Source: Fodinibius sp052060035
GTDB lineage: Bacteria; Bacteroidota; Rhodothermia; Balneolales; Balneolaceae
Assembly (NCBI RefSeq): GCF_052060035.1
Contig: NZ_JBPOEA010000006.1
Location: 1 to 64,000, forward strand
Length of the DNA stretch: 64,000 nt
Direction: 5' to 3'
Shown here: in pieces, positions 25,224 through 33,474 of the stretch
Layout: each line of letters starts with the position of its first letter
How positions within the stretch are numbered: the stretch's first letter is position 1
Translations under genes and position numbers: made by a program
The notes under the pieces: generated by a model
Databases searched by the model: none
What the model saw: only the letters and a program-made list of their open reading frames with translations
Told to the model about the DNA's origin: nothing

Positions 25224-25242
25224 TTGGCACATTTGTTGTAGC
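25224..25242 (+). promoter_or_regulatory. Sigma-54 type promoter element
   Basis: The plus strand reads TTGGCAC-ATTTG-TTGTAGC. It has an exact -24 box and a -12 TTG at correct spacing, about 135 bases before the chosen start of the degenerate activator gene. Confidence 0.68.
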
Positions 25243-25376
25243 TAAGGTGGATAGAAAGAGAAGGACTCTGAAATAACTTTACCGAAAAGTTTGACCATAG
25301 TTGCTTTTTGTAGTGATATGTCAAACTGAATTTTGTATCAGTGTTATTTATTTATCCAAATACATCCTCCTACATC

Positions 25377-26219
25377 ATGATTGCATCAATGAATACTATC
25401 GGAACAAAAAATGCACTACTCAAAGATATCGAAAAATCTTTTGCAAGCCTACTGATGCAAGATATTTTCCATAAGGTGTTACAATTAGCTAAACTGGATT
25501 CTAATGTATTCATCGTTGGAGAAATTGGCTCCGGGAAGAAAAAAATTGCGGAAATTATTCATCAACATAGCAAACGGGCAAATAAACCTTTCTTTTCATT
25601 TTATTGTGTAGACATTAATGAGGAAGATTATAAGGATACCTTCTGGGGGCATCTCAACTTTGATGAAAATCAACTTACATTAAAGTATGAGGCATTGGAA
25701 CAAGCAAATGGAGGTATCCTGTATTTGGATCAGTTTTCAGAACTATCTCAAAAGTATATGGTCAACATTATTGCATCCGTAAATAAAGGAATTAATCAAT
25801 TATATCGATTGGATAAAACCTCAATTCCTCGATTAGTTCTTTCTTTTAATCAAGAATCGTATAGAGATCTTACCCATTCATCGGCGTGGGATACATTACT
25901 TGCTCAGTTGGATCCCGTAGTAATAATGCTCCCCCCACTGCGTGAACGTAAGGAAGATATTCCCATCCTGATAAATAACTTTCTCAACGAAATCAGAGAC
26001 CAAAACAAAGACTATAAGAATTTAAGAATATCGGCCGAAGCCCTTTATGACTGCTTTAACTATAATTGGCCAGGCAATATTCGACAGCTTAAAAATGCAA
26101 TAATGCAAGGTGCTATTCTTTCTCTTGGTGAAACAATAAAATCGGAGCACCTACCCTTTTCCATGAGTTGGAAACTGCCTTATAAGATTGATGCCAACTA
26201 CAAAAATCCCAATACGTAA
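25377..26219 (+). CDS. Degenerate sigma-54 activator-like AAA+ protein
   Basis: This 280-residue protein is essentially a lone AAA+ domain of the bacterial enhancer-binding type, with no receiver and no DNA-binding domain. Walker A is GEIGSGKKKIAE near residue 48. The GAFTGA loop that contacts sigma-54 is absent: the place reads FWGHLNFDENQLTLKYE. Walker B is GGILYLDQFSEL, with DQ in place of DE. The arginine-finger region FREDLYYRLN is replaced by SAWDTLLAQLD. The following MLPPLRERKEDIPIL and YNWPGNIRQLKNAI are kept. ATG 25377 is chosen; the frame opens at GTG 25341. It probably cannot hydrolyse ATP or engage sigma-54. It may pair with the intact activator at 26991-28031 as an inhibitor or scaffold. 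Confidence 0.78.
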   Translation: MIASMNTIGTKNALLKDIEKSFASLLMQDIFHKVLQLAKLDSNVFIVGEIGSGKKKIAEIIHQHSKRANKPFFSFYCVDINEEDYKDTFWGHLNFDENQLTLKYEALEQANGGILYLDQFSELSQKYMVNIIASVNKGINQLYRLDKTSIPRLVLSFNQESYRDLTHSSAWDTLLAQLDPVVIMLPPLRERKEDIPILINNFLNEIRDQNKDYKNLRISAEALYDCFNYNWPGNIRQLKNAIMQGAILSLGETIKSEHLPFSMSWKLPYKIDANYKNPNT

Positions 26220-26788
26220 TGTTGTTTATTTTAAATGTTACACCAATCATAGTTTTGATTAGTATATTTTCTATGAGTTCAGAAGGACTTATCCCCTTCA
26301 ATCTATCGGGGATATACTATTTCATTCTCGGCATCTTACCCGGTTTTATTATTTATCAGCTGTCACAAAAGGCTTTAAAAGCAAAAAGGAAATACAGCTG
26401 TAAAAATGTACTCATTTATGGAACCAACAGAGATAGACAAATAATTTTGTATAAGATCAAACATATGTTGTCTGATCGCTATAATGTTTTGGGGTTTGTT
26501 GATCATCAAGGTCTGCAAAAAAATAAAAGTTATATGGGTTATCCTGTTATTGATAGCCAAAAACAACTTTTGGATTTATTACAATCCGGAAAAGTAACTG
26601 GTATTTTTATCAGTCAAGACGTTACAACCGGTGAGCTTTATAACGTTTTTCCGGCGGCTATGACTATTACTACCGTTCGATTAGAAACAAGTTTAAAGTC
26701 TTTGATTTCTGATTCGTTGGACAAGGATACTATCTCTTCTAAAATGGCTTCAGTTCAAATTATGGATACTTGCGAATCCTATACTTAA
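26219..26788 (+). CDS. Truncated polyprenyl glycosylphosphotransferase-like membrane protein (CoA_binding_3-type domain only)
   Basis: This 189-residue protein starts at an ATG overlapping the previous stop (TAATG), so it is translationally coupled to the degenerate AAA+ gene. Two hydrophobic helices (VTPIIVLISIFSM and GIYYFILGILPGFIIYQL) lead into a Rossmann-like domain: KNVLIYGTNRDRQIILYKI, VLGFVDHQ, MGYPVID, and VTGIFISQDVTTGEL. This is the nucleotide-binding domain that precedes the catalytic domain in initiating sugar-phosphate transferases and PglD/CapD-like proteins. The catalytic transferase domain is missing. The same frame stays open for 93 codons after the TAA at 26786-26788. A sensory role for sugar nucleotides is possible. 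Family recognition is by reading. Confidence 0.62.
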   Translation: MLFILNVTPIIVLISIFSMSSEGLIPFNLSGIYYFILGILPGFIIYQLSQKALKAKRKYSCKNVLIYGTNRDRQIILYKIKHMLSDRYNVLGFVDHQGLQKNKSYMGYPVIDSQKQLLDLLQSGKVTGIFISQDVTTGELYNVFPAAMTITTVRLETSLKSLISDSLDKDTISSKMASVQIMDTCESYT

Positions 26789-27067
26789 CCATTCAATATC
26801 CTGGATAATGATAGGAGTCAAAACATTTCATTTACTTTGCAAGATGGGATTAGTTATCTGAAAAAATCACATTGCCCAACAATATTCACCACCAAATTAC
26901 ATCCGAAATATATACAAGCGGAGAAGTATGCAACCCAGCACTTTTTACGTATTTTAAATCAAGGCTTCCCCTTTTGGATAGATTTCTCAACTAAGAAGAT
27001 GAACTTTCGGATTCGTCTTTTTCAGCTTCATACTTTGCCAATTTGTTATGCAATGTTTTTCGACTGA
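26789..27067 (+). pseudogene. Possible read-through remnant in the same frame
   Basis: After the TAA at 26786-26788 the frame continues for 92 codons, starting PFNILDNDRSQNISFTLQDG and including YLKKSHCPTIFTTKLHPKY. It then overlaps the 3' end of the convergent activator gene. A start codon is only TTG at 26837. I recognise no family. It may be the lost C-terminal part of the 26219 gene or chance. Confidence 0.3.
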
Positions 27068-28031
27068 AACCTAAAATTTTAGCTGCCTCAGTCTTATTAT
27101 TATCCACAGAATACAGAGTTTGATCAATAACTTTTCGTTCTATTTCACCTAAACTTGTTCCAATTGGAATTTGGATAATTTTGTCGTAAGAATTGCCTTT
27201 ACACACCGGATATATATTTTCACCTCGATGGATGCGTGATGGTATAACATCAGGAGTAATTTCCTCACCATCAGAAAGCACAACACTCCGCTCAACAACA
27301 TTTTTCAACTCACGCACATTACCGGGCCAATCGTACGATAAAAATATATCAATAATTTCTTCTGAGAATGTAATATCCTCTATCCCATAGCTTTCTACAA
27401 AATGATTTTTATAGAATTCCACTAATAATGGAATGTCTTCTTTACGATGTCTTAGCGGCGGTACGTATAATTCGATAACATTCAAGCGGTAAAAAAGATC
27501 CTCCCTAAAACTTCCGGATTGTACTTGGTCAAACAGAACTTTATTTGTAGCTGAGATCAAGCCCAAATCAACTTCAATCTCCTCCTTACCACCAACCCTA
27601 CGAAAAGATCCTAACTCAACGGCTCGGAGCAGTTTTACCTGTATCGACTTGGGCATCTCACCAACTTCATCCAAAAAGAGTGTACTCTTATGTGCTAATT
27701 CGAAGCAACCCTCTTTTCTGGCATGTGCTCCTGTAAATGCTCCCTTTTCATGACCGAAAAACTCACTTTCAACTAATTCAGATGGGATTGCACCACAGTT
27801 TATAGCAACTAATTGGTTTTCACTCCTATTACTATGGTAATGAACCAACTGAGCCAACACTTCTTTCCCCGTTCCATTCTCTCCGGTTATCAACAGAGTT
27901 GCTTTGGTTTTTGCTACCAACATTACTTTAGCCAACAACTCCTTCATGACGGGGTTTTGCGTAATAAAAACAGGTTTCTTCGCGTCCTTTTTTCGTACTG
28001 AATTTGTACTTAATGGGTAATCCTTTTCCAT
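26991..28031 (-). CDS. Sigma-54 dependent transcriptional activator (AAA+ plus Fis-type HTH, no sensor domain)
   Basis: This 346-residue protein begins its AAA+ domain within about 20 residues of the start, like PspF, so it has no receiver or PAS sensor. LLITGENGTGKEVLAQLVH is Walker A. FFGHEKGAFTGAHARKEG carries the intact GAFTGA loop, TLFLDEVGEMP is Walker B, and SFREDLYYRLNVIELYVPP and DWPGNVRELKNVVER follow. The C-terminus KTEAAKILGFSRKTLHNKLAKY is a Fis-type helix-turn-helix. It should open sigma-54 promoters in an ATP-dependent way. Without a sensor it must be controlled by a partner, which could be the degenerate paralogue next door. It is the obvious candidate to act on the sigma-54 type promoters in this window, though its regulon is inferred. 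Confidence 0.93.
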   Translation of the reverse strand: MEKDYPLSTNSVRKKDAKKPVFITQNPVMKELLAKVMLVAKTKATLLITGENGTGKEVLAQLVHYHSNRSENQLVAINCGAIPSELVESEFFGHEKGAFTGAHARKEGCFELAHKSTLFLDEVGEMPKSIQVKLLRAVELGSFRRVGGKEEIEVDLGLISATNKVLFDQVQSGSFREDLFYRLNVIELYVPPLRHRKEDIPLLVEFYKNHFVESYGIEDITFSEEIIDIFLSYDWPGNVRELKNVVERSVVLSDGEEITPDVIPSRIHRGENIYPVCKGNSYDKIIQIPIGTSLGEIERKVIDQTLYSVDNNKTEAAKILGFSRKTLHNKLAKYEAEKDESESSSS

Positions 28032-28406
28032 AATGTAACCCTCTCTCTTATTTAATATTATTTTTCCTTATACAAAATCATCACCTTAAGCCTTTAATAT
28101 TCAGTAGTATATATTTTACTGAATGATATTTCCTAAACCATTTGACCTGAATAGTTTACTCTATTTAAAAATTTAAAGTGTTCCCAAATCAGGTAATTAA
28201 AAATCTATTACTTTTTAATTACATTCCCAGTTAAATTTTCCTAATTATTTTGTGGGGTAATCCTTGATTTTATTGTGTTTAGAACAATAATTTAGGATTT
28301 ATCTATTCTTTTACGAAGATTTGAAAATTAATATCACAAAAGTAATAGTTATTCTAAGAAACAGTAGTTCTTGGGGTAAAAACTACTAACAGATAGGTAG
28401 GTATTA
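28032..28406. other. 375-base non-coding region upstream of the sigma-54 activator
   Basis: This AT-rich stretch between the end of rnc and the start of the activator has no recognisable gene, no convincing -24/-12 element on the minus strand and no strong hairpin. Confidence 0.5.
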
Positions 28407-29150
28407 TTACTGTAATATTTCTAATGCTTTGCGTGCAGCATGTTGTTCGGCTTCTTTCTTACTCTTGCCTTTTCCCTGGGCTATTGGTTTTTCATCTACA
28501 TAGACCTCAACACCAAAAGTCTTATCATGTCCCGGCCCCTCTTCTGATATAACAGCATAGGTCGGAATTTCCATTTGTTTCGCTTGGGCAAATTCCAGCA
28601 GCATGCTTTTATAATTATCAAGGCTATTTATAATTTGATCAAAATCCACAAGTTCTTGTATTACATTTCGAACAAATTGGGAGGTAGGTTTATAGCCCAA
28701 ATCAAGATATAAAGCGCCCACAAGAGCTTCAAAAAGGTCAGATAAAACACTTTTAGATTGTTCTATACCCTGTCCACGTACCCGTTCCCCCAGAAGCATA
28801 AGGTCATTCAGCTCCAAGTTTTTCGCATACATGGCTAACGTGTCACCCTTTACAAGCTTAGCCCGTAACTTTGTGAGAAACCCTTCATTTTTATTGGGAA
28901 AAAGATCAAAAATAATCTCGGTAATAATCAGATCAAGGACAGCATCACCTAAGAATTCAAGTCGTTCATACGAATCAATCGATGAAAACTTATCATCAAC
29001 TAATGTAGAACGATGCCGTAAAGCACGTATATAGATAAAGGGATTATCAATGGATGTGCCAATAATCCCTTCGAGTTTTCGTATTCGTTCTTCCTGCTCA
29101 GGCGGTAATTCTTCGTCCGTTTGAAAATATGACCTGAGTTTATCGAACAT
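28407..29150 (-). CDS. rnc: Ribonuclease III
   Basis: This 247-residue double-strand RNA endonuclease processes rRNA precursors and structured mRNAs. The catalytic domain shows YERLEFLGDAVLDLIITE, the RNase III signature with the acidic residues, and VLSDLFEALVGALYLD with the second acidic cluster. The C-terminal double-stranded RNA-binding domain runs from about residue 178 and ends KGKSKKEAEQHAARKALEIL. It starts three bases after fabF ends and is the last gene of the long lipid operon, an arrangement common in this part of bacteria. Confidence 0.96.
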   Translation of the reverse strand: MFDKLRSYFQTDEELPPEQEERIRKLEGIIGTSIDNPFIYIRALRHRSTLVDDKFSSIDSYERLEFLGDAVLDLIITEIIFDLFPNKNEGFLTKLRAKLVKGDTLAMYAKNLELNDLMLLGERVRGQGIEQSKSVLSDLFEALVGALYLDLGYKPTSQFVRNVIQELVDFDQIINSLDNYKSMLLEFAQAKQMEIPTYAVISEEGPGHDKTFGVEVYVDEKPIAQGKGKSKKEAEQHAARKALEILQ

Positions 29151-29153
29151 TAA

Positions 29154-30398
29154 CTATTCTTCGAATTTTTTAAAAACGAGCGTAGTATTATGACCGCCAA
29201 ACCCAAAAGCATTATTTAGGGCATATTTAACGTCCCGCACTTCTGCTTCATTAAAGGTATAATTTAAGTCACATTCAGGATCAGCCGTTTCAAAGTTTAT
29301 CGTTGGCGGAATCATCCCGTGATAGGTTGATAGCAAGGTAGCTAACGCTTCTATGGCCCCTGCTGCACCAAGGGCATGACCTGTCATTGACTTGGTTGAA
29401 TTGTGATTTATTTCATAAGCATGATCTCCAAATACCTTTTTAATGGAATTAGTTTCGGCAATATCACCAAGTGGTGTTGAAGTACCATGCATATTGATAT
29501 GGTCTACATCTTCAGTAGATATTCCTGCAGAATTGAGCGCCCGATTAAGAGCTAAAATCACTCCTTCTCCATCGGGATCAGGTGCTGTAATATGATGGGC
29601 ATCAGCTGAAAAGCCGTACCCTACAATTTCTCCGTATATTTGAGCCCCTCGTTCTTTAGCATGTTCGTACTCTTCCAAAAATAAAATTCCTGATCCTTCC
29701 CCAAGTACAAACCCATCTCTGTTTTTATCAAACGGTCGTGATGCGGTTTGGGGGTCATCATTACGGGTGGACATCGCTTTCATAGAGTTAAAGCCGGCTA
29801 CACCAATACGTGAAACCGGTGCTTCAGAACCTCCGGAAACTGCCATGTCGCTTTGCCCATTTTTAATGGAGTCATACGCCAGAGCTATATTATGGGATCC
29901 GGTAGCACATGCTGAAACTGCACAAAAATTGGGCCCTTTAAATCCATATTTGATGGATATTTGTCCCGCTACCATATCGGGTATTAATTTGGGAATAAAA
30001 AACGGAGATACGCCTCTCGGTCCATGTTCGTGAAATGAAATGGACTGCTCATAGAACGTATTCATACCTCCTATACCCGTTCCAACAATTACCGCAACAT
30101 CATCCTTGTTGATGTCGTCCAAATCAAGACCGGTATCCTGAATCGCTTCTTCGGCAGCTATAAGCGCATACTGGCATACTTTATCCAGTCGACGCGCCTC
30201 TTTGCGTTCGAAATAATCCAGTTCGTCGTAGTCTTCAATTTGGGCGGCAAATTTTGTGGGAAAGTCCGAGGTATCAAAATGCTCAATAGGCTGAGCTCCG
30301 CTCTTACCCGATATTAAACCATTCCAGAAATCGGGTGCCGTCTTACCTACAGGGGTAAGGGCACCGATTCCGGTAATTACAACTCTGCGATTAGACAT
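29154..30398 (-). CDS. fabF: 3-oxoacyl-ACP synthase II
   Basis: This 414-residue condensing enzyme elongates acyl chains with malonyl-ACP. RRVVITGIGALTPVG is the N-terminal signature. The active-site cysteine lies in CAVSACATGSHNIALAYD near residue 163. The two histidines are in MHGTSTPLGD and NSTKSMTGHALGAAGA. It is immediately downstream of acpP and upstream of rnc. Length is normal. Confidence 0.97.
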   Translation of the reverse strand: MSNRRVVITGIGALTPVGKTAPDFWNGLISGKSGAQPIEHFDTSDFPTKFAAQIEDYDELDYFERKEARRLDKVCQYALIAAEEAIQDTGLDLDDINKDDVAVIVGTGIGGMNTFYEQSISFHEHGPRGVSPFFIPKLIPDMVAGQISIKYGFKGPNFCAVSACATGSHNIALAYDSIKNGQSDMAVSGGSEAPVSRIGVAGFNSMKAMSTRNDDPQTASRPFDKNRDGFVLGEGSGILFLEEYEHAKERGAQIYGEIVGYGFSADAHHITAPDPDGEGVILALNRALNSAGISTEDVDHINMHGTSTPLGDIAETNSIKKVFGDHAYEINHNSTKSMTGHALGAAGAIEALATLLSTYHGMIPPTINFETADPECDLNYTFNEAEVRDVKYALNNAFGFGGHNTTLVFKKFEE

Positions 30399-30424
30399 GC
30401 TAAAAATATTAGCGCTTGAGAATA

Positions 30425-30664
30425 TTAGCTTACTTTCTCTTCGAGATAGTCAACAGCATTACCTACGGTAGCAATGTTTTCTGCATCTTCATCAGGGATG
30501 CTGATATCAAATTCTTTTTCGAACTCCATAATGAGCTCAACAGTATCCAATGAATCAGCACCTAAATCGTTAGTGAAGTTCGCTTCGTGCGTAACTTCTG
30601 ATTCATCAACACCTAATTTATCAACAATGATTGATTTTACTTTTGATTCAACGTCTTGAGACAT
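30425..30664 (-). CDS. acpP: Acyl carrier protein
   Basis: This is a 79-residue acidic protein. The phosphopantetheine-accepting serine is S38 in LGADSLDTVELIME. Helices before and after are typical of the ACP fold. It carries growing acyl chains to FabD, FabH, FabG and FabF, whose genes flank it. The 148-base gap to fabG contains a perfect hairpin (30777-30801) that may protect or separate its message. Confidence 0.98.
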   Translation of the reverse strand: MSQDVESKVKSIIVDKLGVDESEVTHEANFTNDLGADSLDTVELIMEFEKEFDISIPDEDAENIATVGNAVDYLEEKVS

Positions 30665-30776
30665 AACGGTAATTTAACTTATGTTCGGGTTAACTTTAAT
30701 GAAATCTGCCCACTTTCGTTAAGCATGGGCTGAAAATACAATATAAATTCGTAAAATACATTTTTATGGATTAAGG

Positions 30777-30801
30777 ACATTCAGCATTACATGCTGAATG
30801 T
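30777..30801 (-). promoter_or_regulatory. Perfect hairpin between fabG and acpP
   Basis: Eleven-base perfect arms, ACATTCAGCAT and ATGCTGAATGT, flank a three-base loop. It starts 12 bases after the fabG stop. No U-run follows on the minus strand, so it is more likely an mRNA 3' stabiliser or processing site than an intrinsic terminator. Confidence 0.6.
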
Positions 30802-30812
30802 TAAAATATGGT

Positions 30813-31562
30813 TTACATAGCCATTCCGCCATCCACACGTACTGTTTCTCCGGTAATGTAAGAACTAAGGTCAGAAGCTAAAAATAGTACGGTATTGGCA
30901 ACTTCTTCTGCATCGCCGGCACGTGCCATGGGGGTTTCTTCTTCAATTGCTTCTGAAATTTTCTCGTCAAGTTCGTCAGTCATTTCTGTTGTAATATATC
31001 CCGGAGCAACAACATTTGCCCGTATATTTCTTGAAGCAAATTCTTTCGCGTATGATTTCGTAAACCCAATAATTCCTGCTTTCGAGGCCGCATAATTACT
31101 TTGTCCGGCATTTCCGGAGAGACCCACTACTGAACTGATATTTATAATAGAACCACCTCGATTTCGCATCATAGGCTTTGCAACAGCCTTGCTATAATTA
31201 AAAATACTTTTCAGGTTCGTATCAATAACTTGATCCCACTGCTCTTCACTCATTCGCAGGATCAAATTATCACGCGTAATACCTGCATTGTTGACCAGGA
31301 TGTCCAGTTTTTCCCAATCGTTAATCAGTTCATTGATAACCTCCTCAGCCTTATCAAGCTTTACAGCATCAGCCTGAATAGCTTTAGACCTACATCCTTT
31401 AGCTTCAATCTCTTCCTTGACTTCATTTGCTGCATCTACCGAACTGGCAAAAGTAATGGCGACATCAGCTCCATAATCAGCCAATGTCAAGGCAATAGCT
31501 CTACCAATTCCACGGCTTCCTCCCGTAACTAATGCTGTCTTTCCTTCTAATGATAAACTCAT
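30813..31562 (-). CDS. fabG: 3-oxoacyl-ACP reductase
   Basis: This 249-residue SDR reduces 3-oxoacyl-ACP with NADPH. KTALVTGGSRGIGRAIAL is the cofactor motif and ILVNNAGITRDNL the NNAG motif. The catalytic Ser-Tyr-Lys are in NISSVVGLSG and SNYAASKAGIIGF. The C-terminus TGETVRVDGGMAM is the usual end of FabG. It lies between fabD and acpP in the fatty acid operon. Confidence 0.97.
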   Translation of the reverse strand: MSLSLEGKTALVTGGSRGIGRAIALTLADYGADVAITFASSVDAANEVKEEIEAKGCRSKAIQADAVKLDKAEEVINELINDWEKLDILVNNAGITRDNLILRMSEEQWDQVIDTNLKSIFNYSKAVAKPMMRNRGGSIINISSVVGLSGNAGQSNYAASKAGIIGFTKSYAKEFASRNIRANVVAPGYITTEMTDELDEKISEAIEEETPMARAGDAEEVANTVLFLASDLSSYITGETVRVDGGMAM

Positions 31563-31574
31563 GATCTAATAATT

Positions 31575-32462
31575 TTATTGATAACCGTTTATTGTAATAT
31601 CATCAAGCGTGCGTTTTACCAGCCCCTGCAAAACATTTCCCGGTCCCACCTCAATAAAGGTATCAGCACCATTTTCATGCATATTCTGAAGCGTTTGAGT
31701 CCATCGTACCGGGTTCAATAACTGATTCAACACGTTCGACCGAATTTCTTCGGGATTTGATGTAGCTTCAGCAGTGTAATTACTGTAAATCGGGCACTTT
31801 GGCTTTGAGATATCCAAGGTTTCCAAACTTTTTTTAAGGCCATCATAGGCTGGCTGCATCAATGAAGAGTGAAAAGCTCCACTGACCGCAAGTTTTTTTG
31901 CCAGCCTGCACCCTTCTTCTTTCAGTAATGCAATCGCTTTATCAATTGCTTCTTCATCCCCGGAAATCACAATTTGTCCGGGGCAATTATAATTCGCTGC
32001 AATGACTTCCTTCCCAACCTCTTCAGTTGCCCGTTTACAAATCCGTTCTACCACTTCGTCATCCATCCCAATAACGGCCGCCATGGTCCCGGGATTATTT
32101 TCTCCGGCCTGTTGCATCAACTCACCGCGACGACGTACAATGTTGAGAGCATCTTCAAATGCTACTGCTCCACAAGCGACAAGTGCAGAAAATTCCCCCA
32201 GACTATGTCCCGCTACCATACCCGGATCCGCATCCAAAGTATTAAACAGAGCAATAGAATGTAAAAAGATAGCAGGCTGCGTAAATTCCGTTTGCTTCAA
32301 TTTTTCTTCGGGACCTTCAAACATGATCTGTTTCAGATCAAAGCCGAGAATAGCATTAGCTCGATTTACATATGAGGCAAACTGCTCGTTATCATTATAA
32401 TGAGCTTGTCCCATTCCAACAGATTGTGCCCCCTGTCCGGGAAATAAATATGCTGTACTCAT
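31575..32462 (-). CDS. fabD: Malonyl-CoA:ACP transacylase
   Basis: This 295-residue enzyme loads malonyl groups onto ACP. AYLFPGQGAQSVGMG is the N-terminal motif. The nucleophile serine is in VAGHSLGEFSALVACG near residue 85, and the catalytic histidine in VSGAFHSSLMQPA near residue 195. It lies four bases after fabH, in operon order fabH, fabD, fabG, acpP, fabF. Confidence 0.97.
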   Translation of the reverse strand: MSTAYLFPGQGAQSVGMGQAHYNDNEQFASYVNRANAILGFDLKQIMFEGPEEKLKQTEFTQPAIFLHSIALFNTLDADPGMVAGHSLGEFSALVACGAVAFEDALNIVRRRGELMQQAGENNPGTMAAVIGMDDEVVERICKRATEEVGKEVIAANYNCPGQIVISGDEEAIDKAIALLKEEGCRLAKKLAVSGAFHSSLMQPAYDGLKKSLETLDISKPKCPIYSNYTAEATSNPEEIRSNVLNQLLNPVRWTQTLQNMHENGADTFIEVGPGNVLQGLVKRTLDDITINGYQ

Positions 32463-32465
32463 AGC

Positions 32466-33461
32466 TTACTTCCACCCCCATTTTAGATAAATTGATCCCC
32501 AGGTATAGCCACCGCCGAAAGCGGCCAGAATCAAATTATCTCCATGTTCTAATTCATCTTTCCAGTCATACAAACAAAGTGGTATGGTTGCGGCCGTTGT
32601 ATTCCCATATTTATCGATATTGACCATCACTTTGTCACTATCGAGACCCATGCGATTTGCCGTAGCATCAATAATACGCAAATTTGCCTGATGCGGAACC
32701 AGCCATGCTACATCATCGGCCGTAAGGTCATTCTTCTCCATAATTTCTGCTGAAACATCCGCCATTCCAACGGTAGCTTTCTTAAAAACCGTACGTCCGT
32801 CTTGTTTGGCGTAATGTAATCGTTCGGCAACGGTCTGCTCAGTGGCCGGATTCAAACTACCACCCGCCGGTTGATATAGGGATAAATTCGTATCCCCTTC
32901 AGAGCGGTGAATATAATCAATAATTCCTGTTTCATCCTCGGAAGCTTCAAGAAGCACAGCTCCGGCACCGTCACCAAATAAAATGCATGTTGATCGATCA
33001 GTATAATCAATTATTGAGCTCATTTTATCGGCTCCGATCACCAATACTTTTTCTGCCCGGCCCGATTCAATAAAATTAGCACCCGTTGTAAGCGCATATA
33101 AAAAACCTGAACAAGCGGCAGATAGATCGAAGCCATATGCATTGGTTGCTCCAATCTCGTTCTGAATCAGACAAGCTGTTGCAGGAAAAAGGTAATCGGG
33201 GGTTACGGTTGCAACAATAACAGTGTCAATTTCCTCACCCGATATACCGCGCTGTTCAAGTGCTTCTTTGGCTGCTTCTGCCCCCATAAAGGCGGTGGCT
33301 TTATCATCATCTTCGAGGATACGCCGCTCTTCAATACCGGTTCTGGTTCGAATCCATTCATCATTTGTCTCTACCAATTCTTCAAGATCGGCATTGGTCA
33401 GCCGATTTTCAGGCAGATAATGTCCTACTGCTGTTATTGCTGCTTGTGTTGCTTCCGCCAT
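32466..33461 (-). CDS. fabH: 3-oxoacyl-ACP synthase III
   Basis: This 331-residue enzyme starts fatty acid synthesis from acyl-CoA and malonyl-ACP. The catalytic triad is visible: cysteine in DLSAACSGFLYAL, histidine in LVPHQANLRIIDA, and asparagine in KYGNTTAATIP. NDEWIRTRTGIEERRI near residue 33 is diagnostic. It is next to plsX, the usual partner. Confidence 0.97.
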   Translation of the reverse strand: MAEATQAAITAVGHYLPENRLTNADLEELVETNDEWIRTRTGIEERRILEDDDKATAFMGAEAAKEALEQRGISGEEIDTVIVATVTPDYLFPATACLIQNEIGATNAYGFDLSAACSGFLYALTTGANFIESGRAEKVLVIGADKMSSIIDYTDRSTCILFGDGAGAVLLEASEDETGIIDYIHRSEGDTNLSLYQPAGGSLNPATEQTVAERLHYAKQDGRTVFKKATVGMADVSAEIMEKNDLTADDVAWLVPHQANLRIIDATANRMGLDSDKVMVNIDKYGNTTAATIPLCLYDWKDELEHGDNLILAAFGGGYTWGSIYLKWGWK

Positions 33462-33474
33462 GTATGGGGATTAT

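Larger units (their letters stand above)
24789..25376. other. 588-base divergent non-coding region
   Basis: No gene is visible. It contains two sigma-54 type elements pointing away from each other (24890-24907 minus, 25224-25242 plus). In between is a very AT-rich stretch with short A and T tracts around 25010-25080, which could bend DNA. A short palindromic GGTATG/CATACC-like segment lies near 24960-24975. Confidence 0.5.
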
